A stretch of DNA of 64,000 nucleotides, taken from assembly GCA_031373665.1 (NCBI GenBank), contig JANMMZ010000137.1, forward strand, positions 62,001-126,000. Direction: 5' to 3'. Source of the stretch: M3007 sp031373665. GTDB lineage: Bacteria; Bacteroidota; Bacteroidia; Chitinophagales; Saprospiraceae. The position numbers were made by a program, and so were the translations under genes. Within the stretch, counting starts at the first letter, position 1; each line of letters begins with the position of its first letter. The notes below the pieces were generated by a model. It ran no database searches. It was not told the origin of the DNA and saw only the letters and a list, made by a program, of their open reading frames with translations. Below, piece after piece: positions 1 through 9,300 of this stretch.

Positions 1-471
1 CAATACAGAAGGGAAGGGTTTGGATTTTTTAAATGGCCCGATTTTGACAAAGCCCTTTGGGCCGAAGTAAAAAGGGAAGCCGAAGCAAAAATAAAGCCAC
101 CGGAAGGTCTAATCATCGCTTCAGACATAGATCCGCGATCACGCAACGCGACCTCTCTGAACGTGATGACGGCCGAATTTGAAAAAATAATCCGCATCGA
201 AAAAATAGCCTTTGAAAAACAGGAAATTCCAGAATCTCCTGGGGTACTGATGATGAATCCACCCTACGATGAGCGCATGAAAGTAGAAGAGGTCAACGTG
301 TTTTATAAAAACATCGGGGATCAATTCAAGCAAAGATGGACTGGATGGGAAGCATGGATCATCTCCTCCAACCGCGAAGCCCTCAAAAATGTAGGGTTGC
401 GCACCAGCCAGAAGATTACCCTTTATAATGGGGCATTGGAGTGTAGTTTTCAGAAATTTGAGTTGTATTGA
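1..471 (+). CDS. THUMP-type RNA methyltransferase (RlmL-like), 3' part only
   Basis: The reading frame is open from the first base, so the gene is cut by the window edge and only the last 156 residues are seen. They carry the C-terminal half of a Rossmann-type SAM methyltransferase: an acidic SAM-contact strand (SDIDPR, fragment residues 41-46) and the catalytic NPPY motif (86-89) of amino-methyltransferases. The NPPYDER context and the closing stretch YNGALECSFQKFELY are typical of the THUMP-domain 23S rRNA guanine-N2 methyltransferases (RlmL/YcbY type). The N-terminal THUMP domain would lie upstream of the window. It converges on the DUF1573 lipoprotein gene with 12 nt between stop codons. 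The family is clear; the exact target base is not. Confidence 0.88.
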   Translation, partial: QYRREGFGFFKWPDFDKALWAEVKREAEAKIKPPEGLIIASDIDPRSRNATSLNVMTAEFEKIIRIEKIAFEKQEIPESPGVLMMNPPYDERMKVEEVNVFYKNIGDQFKQRWTGWEAWIISSNREALKNVGLRTSQKITLYNGALECSFQKFELY

Positions 472-483
472 GGACTCCAAAAC

Positions 484-921
484 CTATTTCTCAATATCAA
501 ACGAATACTCTACCAATTCAATTCTAGGATTTCCGGCAGCGTCTGTGTTTTTGAATACCACGTTGATGCCAATGGTTTCGGCAATATCTTTTTCAGTGCT
601 ATCAAAAGTAGCATCCAATCGGCTTTTTCCACCTGCTGGTATGATTCCCCTTGGAAATTCAACCTTGGTACACTCGCAGGCATCTACGATTTCAATCTGA
701 ATATCGCCCCCGGAGGTATTGGTAAATTCAAAAAATAGGGTTCTCTTTTCCCCTTTTTTTATCTTTCCGAGGTCTTGTTTTTTCTTATCCCAAACGATAA
801 AGGTTGGATTGGCTGCCACTACTACTGCCGCTGGTGCAGTGGGTGTTTGTTGGGCGGCGGTCTTGGTGCTGCTACATGCTCCCATCACAAAGAGGATCAA
901 TATTGGAAAAAATAATTTCAT
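484..921 (-). CDS. DUF1573 lipoprotein
   Basis: A 145-residue protein with a lipoprotein signal: hydrophobic segment, then lipobox MGAC with the acylated Cys at residue 16, followed by a Thr/Ala/Pro-rich linker to about residue 40. The rest fits the DUF1573 immunoglobulin-like (ASPM/SPD-2/hydin-like) beta-sandwich: DLGKIKKGE, FEFTNTSGGDIQI, a Cys pair ACECT, then FPRGIIPAGGKS. These domains are abundant in secreted and envelope proteins of Bacteroidota; no enzymatic function is known. It is probably periplasmic or on an outer-membrane leaflet. It is transcribed away from the repeat element at 961-1330, which begins about 40 nt upstream of its start codon, so that element could overlap its promoter. 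No TAnnTTTG element was found upstream. Confidence 0.8.
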   Translation of the reverse strand: MKLFFPILILFVMGACSSTKTAAQQTPTAPAAVVVAANPTFIVWDKKKQDLGKIKKGEKRTLFFEFTNTSGGDIQIEIVDACECTKVEFPRGIIPAGGKSRLDATFDSTEKDIAETIGINVVFKNTDAAGNPRIELVEYSFDIEK

Positions 922-960
922 GTATTTATGTTATTTTGTTATATTTATTGGTTCGTTCCC

Positions 961-1330
961 CAATCCAAATGTCGTTAAGTTAAGGTTACTGTCACTTTGG
1001 TTAATACCTGAAATTCTGTATTTGGTTAATTGATCCGTTTCATAGATTGTGCTAAATTTCCCTTCCCCTCGATCTGTCATGTCGTAACGCAGTGAAGACA
1101 ACTACACAAGATGCCCAACTGAAAAAGGAAGATAAATACTTGATTTTCAGTTAGTAGGGCTTGTGTAGTTGTCTCGTTTCTCTCCGACATGACAGGTCGA
1201 GGGTAGGGAGAGGGTTCAATATCTTTTATCCTATCCTGCTTAATATCGTGAATATATACAAACTTTCTGTGATCTAAAGATCGCGTTTGCAATCTGTGAT
1301 CCGTGCTTTAACTTAACGATATTTGGGTTG
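961..1330. repeat. Candidate MITE/REP-type element with 23-nt inverted ends
   Basis: The gap between the DUF1573 gene and hscA is filled by a symmetric structure. The outer ends are a 23-nt inverted repeat: 961-983 matches the reverse complement of 1308-1330 at 21 of 23 positions, and both differences are transitions. Nested inside is a second, longer palindrome at 1061-1208. No convincing ORF lies inside, and no clear target-site duplication was found flanking the ends. This architecture suits a non-autonomous mobile element or a REP-like intergenic repeat. It could also be a long structured RNA. Whether it recurs in the genome cannot be seen from one window. Confidence 0.5.
1061..1208. repeat. 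Nested REP-like palindrome (two arms of about 65 nt)
   Basis: The left arm 1061-1125 and right arm 1144-1208 are imperfect reverse complements separated by an 18-nt loop. Perfect blocks include GACAACTACACAAG against CTTGTGTAGTTGTC and CTGTCATGTCG against CGACATGACAG. Each arm has the form TGTCATGTCG-(8-10 nt)-GACAACTACACAAG. This resembles in layout the TGTCATTTCGA...GAGAAATCT palindromes scattered between genes in many Bacteroidota genomes, some of which are mobilised by RAYT transposases; that comparison is from memory. On the minus strand it would fold downstream of hscA and could stop its transcript. Confidence 0.55.
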
Positions 1331-1346
1331 CGGGATGAATTCGTTA

Positions 1347-3233
1347 TCACCGATCTGCAATCACCTTTTTACCCATCATAGCCGTCCGAATATTCACATC
1401 AAGTGCACGGTGGGCTAGGGGGGTGGTGTATTCATTCAAGGTTTCGATAGCGCGGTGTATAACGTCTTTGTCCGTGCCTTTAGTGGCTTCGGAGAGTATC
1501 GTTAACAAAGCGTTTGTTTCCGATTTTTCTAGTTCGGACAATATGGCATCATTTTGACTCAAAAATTTGGTGCCTGACAGCAAAATATTGTTGGCTTCGT
1601 TCCTTGCCTCCAACAATCCACGGGCTTGCATATCTCCAGAGGCGTTTTGGATACTATCAATCAGCATGAGTGCCATTTCCTCTTCAGTGATCCCGTAGGT
1701 TGGTTTTATTTCTATCAAGGTTTCTAACCCGCTCCGTAATTCGCGGGCTCGAACCGTCAGGATTCCATCGGCATTGAGTATGAATTGAATATCAATCTTT
1801 GGCATTCCAGCCGGCATCGGTGGGATGTCTTTCAGAATGAACTCGCCTAGTTTTCGATTGTGCTCCACCAAGTCGCGCTCTCCTTGAAAAACACTGACTT
1901 TTAAGTTTTTTTGACCATCCACGCTGGTTGTGTATTGTCGGCCTGCCTTGGTCGGTATTTTTGAATTTCGAGTGATGATTACATCCATCAATCCACCCAC
2001 AGTTTCTATCCCCAACGACAGGGGCGTTATGTCTAAGAGCAACAAATCTTGTTGGTTTCCAGCCAATATATCTGCTTGTATGGCCGCACCGAGCGCCACT
2101 ACCTCGTCGGGGTTTAGGTCATTGTAAGGGGGCTTCCCAAAGAGATCAGCCACGGCCTGTTGCACCTTTGGTACACGGGTACTTCCACCCACCATGATGA
2201 CTTTGTCAATGGCATTGGTCTCGCATTTGGCATCTGCTAAAGCGCGTTTGCAACAATCCAAGGTTCTGGCAATCAATGGGGCGATCAACGACTCAAAACC
2301 AGCCAAATCAATGCTGAAAGTATGTTCGCCGATCTTTGATTCAAAGGTCGGTTGAGTTGAGAGTGCCTTTTTGGCTTCTTCTGCTAAAAGTCTGATTTTT
2401 TGCGAAAAAATCTTTTCCTCAGTTAATATCTTCTTATCAATATTTAATTCTTGAAGCCAATGATCTATCAATACTTTATCAAAATCGTCTCCACCCAAAA
2501 AGGTATCGCCATTGGTTGCCAATACCTCAAACACCCCATCTTGAATCTGAAGGATACTAATATCGAAAGTGCCGCCTCCAAGGTCATACACGGCTATTGT
2601 TTCTGATTCATGCCCAGTGGATTCTCCTTCGCGCATCACCCCAATGCCATAAGCCAGTGCGGCGGCGGTTGGTTCGTTTACAATCCTTAATATATCCAAT
2701 CCTGCCAACTTTCCGGCATCGCGGGTGGCTTGACGCTGGTTGTCATTGAAATAGGCAGGTACAGTGACCACAGCCTTGGTTATCTCCACGCCCAATTCGG
2801 ATTCTATCCGTTTTCTCAGTGCTTTCAGTATTTCGGCACTTAACTCAATGGGCGTATAAAATTGATCATTCACCCGTACTTTCACCAAGGCATCGCCTTC
2901 ATCATCAATCACTGTATAGCCAAGGACTCCGCCCAAGGCATCCAAGTCTTTGTATGACTTACCCATCAGCCTTTTGACCGAGTAAATGGTATGGGCGGGA
3001 TCTTCTATAAGTTTTAGGCGGGCTTCATCGCCGACGATCAAGCCTCCATCGCGATCAAAATGTAAAATAGAAGGCATCAAGGCACTTTTGCCATCGGTTC
3101 CTTTAACACAATACGGTTGTCCATCTTTCATGATAGCCACCAAACTATTGGTCGTACCTAGATCAATGCCTACGATAATGGTTTGCGGCTTTTCGACCGA
3201 GCCGTCTTTTAAATTTATGGAATAAGTAGCCAT
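1347..3233 (-). CDS. hscA: Hsp70-family chaperone, HscA-like
   Basis: A 628-residue Hsp70. The nucleotide-binding domain shows the phosphate-1 motif GIDLGTTNS (22-30), the phosphate-2 motif YDLGGGTFD (216-224) and the adenosine motif VMVGGSTRVP. The linker LLLLDITPLSLGIET leads into a beta-sandwich substrate domain that resembles HscA more than DnaK: VFQGERDLVEHNRKLGEF, then IPPMPAGMPKIDIQF. There is no long Gly-rich tail. HscA acts with HscB and IscU in Fe-S cluster assembly; no isc gene is in the window, so partner and client are inferred from family resemblance only, and a general Hsp70 role remains possible. A TAnnTTTG element lies 38 nt upstream of the start codon. Confidence 0.72.
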   Translation of the reverse strand: MATYSINLKDGSVEKPQTIIVGIDLGTTNSLVAIMKDGQPYCVKGTDGKSALMPSILHFDRDGGLIVGDEARLKLIEDPAHTIYSVKRLMGKSYKDLDALGGVLGYTVIDDEGDALVKVRVNDQFYTPIELSAEILKALRKRIESELGVEITKAVVTVPAYFNDNQRQATRDAGKLAGLDILRIVNEPTAAALAYGIGVMREGESTGHESETIAVYDLGGGTFDISILQIQDGVFEVLATNGDTFLGGDDFDKVLIDHWLQELNIDKKILTEEKIFSQKIRLLAEEAKKALSTQPTFESKIGEHTFSIDLAGFESLIAPLIARTLDCCKRALADAKCETNAIDKVIMVGGSTRVPKVQQAVADLFGKPPYNDLNPDEVVALGAAIQADILAGNQQDLLLLDITPLSLGIETVGGLMDVIITRNSKIPTKAGRQYTTSVDGQKNLKVSVFQGERDLVEHNRKLGEFILKDIPPMPAGMPKIDIQFILNADGILTVRARELRSGLETLIEIKPTYGITEEEMALMLIDSIQNASGDMQARGLLEARNEANNILLSGTKFLSQNDAILSELEKSETNALLTILSEATKGTDKDVIHRAIETLNEYTTPLAHRALDVNIRTAMMGKKVIADR

Positions 3234-3270
3234 GCTATGATTGAGTGACGCCTACTATTTCGACGCGAGG

Positions 3271-3278
3271 CAAAGGTA
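3271..3278 (-). promoter_or_regulatory. Promoter -7 element of hscA
   Basis: TACCTTTG on the minus strand fits the Bacteroidota primary-sigma -7 consensus TAnnTTTG. It is 38 nt upstream of the hscA ATG and diverges from the element of the cystathionine synthase gene at 3341. Confidence 0.6.
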
Positions 3279-3340
3279 ACAATATTTGAAACATGCGATA
3301 AACATTCCTATAAATTAGACACCACTTTCCCAAATTACCG

Positions 3341-3348
3341 TACCTTTG
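3341..3348 (+). promoter_or_regulatory. Promoter -7 element of the cystathionine beta-synthase gene
   Basis: TACCTTTG, an exact TAnnTTTG match, ends 40 nt before the ATG at 3389 and is the likely promoter of the synthase and the following hydrolase gene. Confidence 0.6.
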
Positions 3349-3388
3349 CAGTGCTTTATCCAAATTTTATTTTAAATCGCATTGATTT

Positions 3389-4747
3389 ATGCAATACAGA
3401 CAAAATATATTAGAAACTATTGGAAATACCCCATTAGTAAAACTGAACCGTACCGCCGCTGATATTTCGGCCTTGGTATTGGCCAAAGTGGAAACTTTTA
3501 ACCCAGGAAACAGTATCAAAGATCGGATGGCTGTCAAAATGATTGACGATGCCGAGCGTCGTGGAGATCTAAAGCCCGGCGGCACCATTATCGAATGTAC
3601 CTCTGGCAATACAGGCATGGGCTTGGCTTTAGTGGGCTGTGTGCGCGGATATCGCTGTATATTCACCACCTCTGATAAGCAAAGTAAGGAAAAAGTAGAT
3701 CTATTGAAGGCAATGGGTGCGGAAGTGATCGTTTGCCCTACCAATGTAGAGCCTACCGATCCGCGTTCTTATTATTCCATAGCGCGTCGTTTGAGTACTG
3801 AAATTCCCAATTCATTTTGGTGCAATCAGTATGACAACCTGTCTAATCGTCAAGCACACTACGAAAGCACTGGACCCGAAATTTGGGAACAAACAGCAGG
3901 CAAGATCACTCATTTGGTGGTAGGCGTTGGTACTGGTGGCACGGTGAGCGGTGTGGCAAAGTACCTCAAGGAAAAGAACCCAAACATCAAAATTTGGGGT
4001 GCGGATACTTATGGTTCTGTTTTCAAAAAATACCATGAAACGGGCGTTTTTGATCCAAAAGAGATATATCCATATATTACGGAAGGTATTGGCGAAGATA
4101 TATTGCCCGCCAATGTGGATTTCAGCCTCATAGATTTATTTGAAAAGGTGACCGATAAAGATGCCGCACTTTGGACCCGCCGATTGGCTCGAGAGGAGGG
4201 TATTTTATTGGGCTATTCCGCTGGCAGTGCTATGGGGGCTTTACATCAACAACGGAGTCAACTCACCAAAGATGACGTGGTAGTGGTTATTTTTCATGAT
4301 CATGGTAGTCGTTATATCGGTAAAGTATTCAATGATGATTGGATGCGCGAGCGCGGTTTCCTTGATGATGAAATGAAGATCAAAGACCTTATTTTACGTA
4401 AAAAAGACCGTCGTTTCTTTGCGGTTCAATCCACAGAGTCGGTGCGAAATGCTTTCAATCAGATGAAGTCTTTAGATATTAGCCAAATGCCAGTGCTGGA
4501 TGGAGAGGCCATTGTTGGTTCCATAACGGAGACTCAAGTATTGCATTTTTTGCTTGAAAACCCCATGAATAACTCCGAAAAGACACTAAAAGACGTGATG
4601 GGGGCTCCATTCCCCGCCGTCAGTGAAGATATGCCAATCGGGCAATTGAATAAATTTATCAGCAAAGAAGTACCAGCTGTGATTTCGACCGATCGCTCAG
4701 GTGGTTATCACATCGTGACACAGTACGATGTGATACAAGCCATCTAA
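3389..4747 (+). CDS. Cystathionine beta-synthase (PLP domain plus CBS pair)
   Basis: A 452-residue fold-type II PLP enzyme. The PLP-binding lysine is K44 in NSIKDRM, the substrate loop SGNTG is at 72-76, and the phosphate-binding loop GTGGTVSG follows around residue 180. After about residue 330 come two CBS motifs (DISQMPVLDGEAIVGSITE and EVPAVISTDRSGGYHIVTQ), the usual regulatory module that binds adenosyl ligands. This layout is that of cystathionine beta-synthase, which condenses serine and homocysteine in transsulfuration; O-acetylserine-type cysteine synthases lack the CBS pair. Cytosolic. The next gene starts 2 nt after the stop, so the two are probably cotranscribed. Confidence 0.85.
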   Translation: MQYRQNILETIGNTPLVKLNRTAADISALVLAKVETFNPGNSIKDRMAVKMIDDAERRGDLKPGGTIIECTSGNTGMGLALVGCVRGYRCIFTTSDKQSKEKVDLLKAMGAEVIVCPTNVEPTDPRSYYSIARRLSTEIPNSFWCNQYDNLSNRQAHYESTGPEIWEQTAGKITHLVVGVGTGGTVSGVAKYLKEKNPNIKIWGADTYGSVFKKYHETGVFDPKEIYPYITEGIGEDILPANVDFSLIDLFEKVTDKDAALWTRRLAREEGILLGYSAGSAMGALHQQRSQLTKDDVVVVIFHDHGSRYIGKVFNDDWMRERGFLDDEMKIKDLILRKKDRRFFAVQSTESVRNAFNQMKSLDISQMPVLDGEAIVGSITETQVLHFLLENPMNNSEKTLKDVMGAPFPAVSEDMPIGQLNKFISKEVPAVISTDRSGGYHIVTQYDVIQAI

Positions 4748-4749
4748 AC

Positions 4750-5721
4750 ATGCCCTTGATTTCGGTTTCTTCTTATAAAGGTGCTCCTTGGTGGCAATTC
4801 AATGGTCATTTGCAGACTTTGGTGCCCGGAATTTTCAGGAAGCCACCATCCACTATCTATCATCGGGAGCGCATTGTCACTCCCGATGATGATTTTTTAG
4901 ACCTTGATTGGGTGCGTTCTGATGCTCAACAATTGGTCGTGTTGACACATGGGTTAGAAGGCAATTCGGGTAGTCAGTATGTAAAGGGTATGGCTCACTT
5001 GTTTCATACCCAAGGGTGGGAGGTGCTGGCTTGGAATTGCCGCTCCTGCTCCGGTGAAATGAATCGGGCTTTCCGAATGTACCATCATGGCGACACCGCC
5101 GATATTCATACTGTATTATCACATGCACTCCGCCAAAAGGCTTACGATAGGGTAGTCTTGGTGGGTTTTAGTATGGGTGGCAATATTACCATGAAATATT
5201 TAGGTACGCGTGGTACGGAGGTGTTTCCTGAAATTAAAGCAGCCGTAGCGTTCTCATCGCCTTGCGATATTGCCGCTGGAGCGGTTGTATTGGATCATTG
5301 GTACAATTTCATTTATAAGTATCGGTTTTTAAGCCTTTTGAGCAAAAAAATTCATAAAAAAGCCCTTGATTTCCCCGGGAAACTAGACGTTCAAAAACTA
5401 AAACAGATAAAACAGTGGCGCGATTTTGATGAGTGGTTCAGTGCGCCCTTGTGTGGGTTTGATTCTGCCGATGTTTTTCATCGCCAAGCCTCTGCCAAAA
5501 ACTTTATAGAAGGCATACGAGTGCCTACGCTTTTGGTGAGTGCCAAAAATGATCCTATACTTACAGAATCCTGTTTTCCAATAGATATCGCGAGCCAACA
5601 TCAATATTTTCATTTGGAACTTCCTGTTCAGGGTGGGCATTGTGGTTTTCGCTCGGCGGACGATCGGGTATATGCTTGGTCAGAGCGAAGGGCTTTGGAG
5701 TTTGTGCTGGGGTTTGAGTGA
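4750..5721 (+). CDS. YheT-family alpha/beta hydrolase
   Basis: A 323-residue alpha/beta hydrolase of the YheT/ABHD1-3 type. Visible marks are the oxyanion region THGLEGNSGSQYVKG (67-81), the RSCSGEMNR segment characteristic of the family, the nucleophile elbow GFSMGGN with Ser141, an acid-loop candidate AKNDPIL, and the terminal His in QGGHCGF. The conserved N-terminal WWQFNGHLQTL is also a family hallmark. No signal peptide, so cytosolic. Substrate is unknown; eukaryotic relatives act on phospholipids or acylglycerols. It follows the cystathionine beta-synthase gene by 2 nt in the same strand, implying translational coupling rather than a shared pathway. Confidence 0.85.
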   Translation: MPLISVSSYKGAPWWQFNGHLQTLVPGIFRKPPSTIYHRERIVTPDDDFLDLDWVRSDAQQLVVLTHGLEGNSGSQYVKGMAHLFHTQGWEVLAWNCRSCSGEMNRAFRMYHHGDTADIHTVLSHALRQKAYDRVVLVGFSMGGNITMKYLGTRGTEVFPEIKAAVAFSSPCDIAAGAVVLDHWYNFIYKYRFLSLLSKKIHKKALDFPGKLDVQKLKQIKQWRDFDEWFSAPLCGFDSADVFHRQASAKNFIEGIRVPTLLVSAKNDPILTESCFPIDIASQHQYFHLELPVQGGHCGFRSADDRVYAWSERRALEFVLGFE

Positions 5722-5764
5722 TTTTAGATTATATAAATGCCAGATTCAAGTATAAATAAGGGAT

Positions 5765-5810
5765 GGGTAAATATTAACTTATAAGATTCGGCGAAAGTTA
5801 TTATTTACCC
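5765..5810. promoter_or_regulatory. 16-bp inverted repeat before the GNAT gene
   Basis: Arms 5765-5780 and 5795-5810 are reverse complements with a single mismatch (GGGTAAATATTAACTT and AAGTTATTATTTACCC) around a 14-nt loop. It ends 19 nt before the GNAT ATG and has no T-tract after it, so it fits an operator or 5' UTR hairpin better than a simple terminator, although it could close the upstream operon. Confidence 0.5.
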
Positions 5811-5829
5811 GTTCCTAAAATAACATAAA

Positions 5830-6345
5830 ATGCAAAATTTTGAAATTAAGAACAGTACCCAAGATGACATAGATGATATTTTCAGGCTATATCACTTGGC
5901 AACAGAACTAATGAAGTCCAAGTTCATTGTTCATTGGCCCGAATTTGAAAGATCTATGGTAGAAACTGAGATCCATGAGCATCGGCAGTGGAAAATGATG
6001 ATAGACGAAAAAATTGCTTGTGTTTGGGCAATCGCTTTTAGTGATCCATTGATTTGGGAATCACGAGACGAAGATCCAGCGATCTATATTCACAGGATTG
6101 CAACCGCCCCCGAGTACAGAGGCAACAATTTTGTCGTTGATATTGTAGCGTGGTCTAAACAGTATGCGGCTGAAAACGGCAAAAAGTTTGTCAGACTAGA
6201 CACTGTTGGTGAAAATCAAAAACTGATTCAACATTATACAAAGTGCGGTTTTGAATTTTTAGGTCTTTCAAAACTAAAGCAAACCACAGGACTCCCTGCG
6301 CATTATGACAATGCCACGGTGTCTTTGTTCGAAATAAAACTTTAG
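5830..6345 (+). CDS. GNAT-family N-acetyltransferase
   Basis: A 171-residue protein of the Gcn5-related acetyltransferase fold. Motif A is visible as IHRIATAPEYRGNNFVVDIV (about 90-110), with the acetyl-CoA pyrophosphate loop represented by YRGNNF, and motif B follows as FVRLDTVGENQKLIQHYTKCGFEFLG. The loop deviates from the usual R/Q-x-x-G-x-G/A. The substrate (amine, amino acid or protein) cannot be told. It stands alone between the YheT gene and the convergent leuS, whose stop is 1 nt away, and is preceded by a strong inverted repeat that may control it. Confidence 0.8.
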   Translation: MQNFEIKNSTQDDIDDIFRLYHLATELMKSKFIVHWPEFERSMVETEIHEHRQWKMMIDEKIACVWAIAFSDPLIWESRDEDPAIYIHRIATAPEYRGNNFVVDIVAWSKQYAAENGKKFVRLDTVGENQKLIQHYTKCGFEFLGLSKLKQTTGLPAHYDNATVSLFEIKL

Positions 6346-6346
6346 C

Positions 6347-9300
6347 CTAGACTACAATATTAATCATCCTATTTGGAATAAAAACCACTTTTTTAGGGGT
6401 ATTACCTTCCAGCCATTTTTTAACCTGTTCCAAAGCCAAGGCTGCCTGTTCAGCGTCTGAAGCACTGGTATCTACTGGTAGTTCCAAAGTGGCGCGCAAC
6501 TTGCCATTGATCTGGATCGGGTAATTGATACTGTCTTTTTTAAGATGGGTTTCATCCAGAATCGGCCATGAGGCATCGCAAACGCTGCCAGATTGTCCCA
6601 TCATTCCCCATAATTCTTCTGCCACGTGTGGCGCAAAGGGCAACATCATAATAACCAATGCTTCCAGTGCCGATTTGTTGTTGCTATTGAGGCGGCGCAG
6701 TTCATTGGTAGCGATCATGAAATGACTCACGCAGGTATTCATAGACATGCGTTCGAGGTCTTCCGTCACCCTTTTAATACAGGTGTGCAGTATTTTTAAT
6801 TCTTCTTTGTTCGCTGGCTCATCTGACAGGTTAAATTGCCCTTTTGAATCGAAAAACAAGCCCCAAAACTTGCGCAAAAAACCACTTACCCCGCTGATTC
6901 CCTGAGTATTCCAAGGCTTGGCATCCGTAATCGGCCCCAGAAACATCTCAAACATGCGGAAGCAATCAACCCCGTACTGTGCAATAATATCATCAGGATT
7001 GACGACATTATACTTCGTTTTAGACATTTTTTCTACCTCAAACGAACACGTGTATTGACCATTCGGGTCTAGTTTGAAATTCGCATTTAAAAAGTGCGGA
7101 TTTGTTTGCGTCTTCTCAATATTCAAAACGTCGTTTTCAACAATATTGACATCTACATGAAGTTTTGTAAATGCTTCTGGGCTGTATTTATACAGTAAAC
7201 TGTGGGACACAAACAGTTGTTCCACCGCTGGTTGATCTTTGGTTTCAATATAAGGTTCGCGGCTATTCAATGCGGCCTTTACTTTTTCGGATATTTTTTC
7301 AGGATCATTGATACTTGCCGTCAACTCCTCGGTCGTTAATAGCAATAGACGCTTTCCATCGGCTGTCGCCGTTTGGCGGATTCGCTCTATCTTTTCAATC
7401 TGCTTGCGCGAGGTAACCTCTATCACTAGGTTGTTGGCTTCAAAAGCAAAATCATAGTTATAACCTTCTTCAGAATCCGATTCAGATATTACGATGGGGC
7501 CTACTTCTGCAAAAAATGGCTCCAATACTTTCAGCATCAGGTACTCTTCAAAAAATTGCTCTTTAGCCCTGTAAACAAAGTTAGAGCGGCCTTGAATCAT
7601 GCCTTGATTTACAAGTTTTTTGGCGAATTCACGATTTTTCACCAAACCCAAGTCAAACATGAAATTGTTCCAAAAGCGGCTATATAGCAAGTGCCCAGTC
7701 GCATGTTCTGAACCTCCAATATAAAAATCTACATCTTGCCAGTAATCTAAGGCATCTTTGCCGCAGAACTCATTGTCATTGTGAGGATCCATATATCGGT
7801 AAAAATACCAAGATGACCCCGCCCAGCCCGGCATAGTGCTGAGTTCGTATTCAAATTTGGCATCGCTACCCGCTGGTTGGTAACGCCAATTAGAAGCCCT
7901 GCCCAAGGGCGGCTCACCCGATTCAGTTGGCAAATACTTGTCCACCTTGGGCAATACCAATGGAAGGTCTTTGGTATCAATCAAATAGGGGAGTCCATCA
8001 TTCCAGTAGGCTGGTACGGGTTCTCCCCAATAGCGTTGGCGGCTAAAAATAGCATCCCTCAATTTGAATTGGGTTTTCGCTTTGCCGATCTTTTTTGATT
8101 CCATCCAAGCCGTCAAAGTCGGTACCGCCTCGGTATAAGTCATTCCATTGATGATTCCCGAGTTGATATAACGGCCTTCTTTGGTTGGGTCTGCGGCAAT
8201 TTCTAAGTTTTTTTGCGCATCTAAAATCGGTACCACTGGCAGTTTGAAGTGGTTGGCAAAACTCCAATCACGTTGGTCGCCCGACGGAACAGCCATGACC
8301 GCTCCAGTACCATAGCCTGCCAACACATAATCTGCTATCCAAATAGGTATCCGTTCTCCATTGAATGGATTGATGGCATAACTGCCTGTGAATGCGCCTG
8401 TCACTTTTTTTACTTCTGACATCCGATCAATTTCTGATCTGGCCGCTGCCCATTTTATATATCCTTCTATTTCAATGCGTTGCGCGCTGTGTGTCAGTGC
8501 TCCCACCCATTCATGTTCGGGTGCAAGCACCAAAAATGTAACCCCATAAATAGTATCAACCCGGGTAGTAAATACCTCTATTTTTTTATCTGAATGGTTT
8601 TCTACTTCAAACTTAACCGATGCGCCCACCGATTTTCCAATCCAATATCGCTGTTGTTCCTTGATCGAATCAGGCCAGTCTATTGTATTTAATCCTTCCA
8701 ATAAGCGATCGGCATAGGCCGTGATGCGCATGTTCCATTGCAACATTAACTTGCGCTCTACTGGGTGACCGCCTCGCTCACTGACCCCGTCTTTTACTTC
8801 ATCATTGGATAACACGGTTCCCAAAGCGGGACACCAGTTGGCATAGGCTTCGCCTGGGAATGTGAGGCGGTAACAAAGCAACATTTTTAATTGCTCTTTT
8901 TCGGTCATTGCATTCCACTCAGACCCCGTAAATTCAGGGGTTTCTTCCTCGCAAACTGCCACTATTCCAGCATTGCCATTGGCTTCAAAGTGTTTTACTA
9001 AGTCGCTGATAGGCAAGGCTTTATCGCTTGTTTTATCATAATAATGATTAAACAATTGCATGAATATCCATTGAGTCCACTTATAAAACTGGGGATCACT
9101 GGTACGCACCTCTCGATCCCAATCGAAAGAGAAGCCAATATTGTCCAATTGTTCGCGGTACCGCTCTAGGTTGATCTTCGTAGATTCAGCTGGGTGGATA
9201 CCAGTCTGGATAGCATATTGTTCGGCAGGCAAGCCAAAAGAGTCATAACCCATAGGGTGCAACACATTGTAACCACGCAGTCGCTTGTACCGCGCCACAA

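Noticed and set aside
1077..1292. A 71-codon open frame on the minus strand
   Set aside because: It runs through the nested palindrome, has low-complexity text and no ribosome site; it is a by-product of the repeat.
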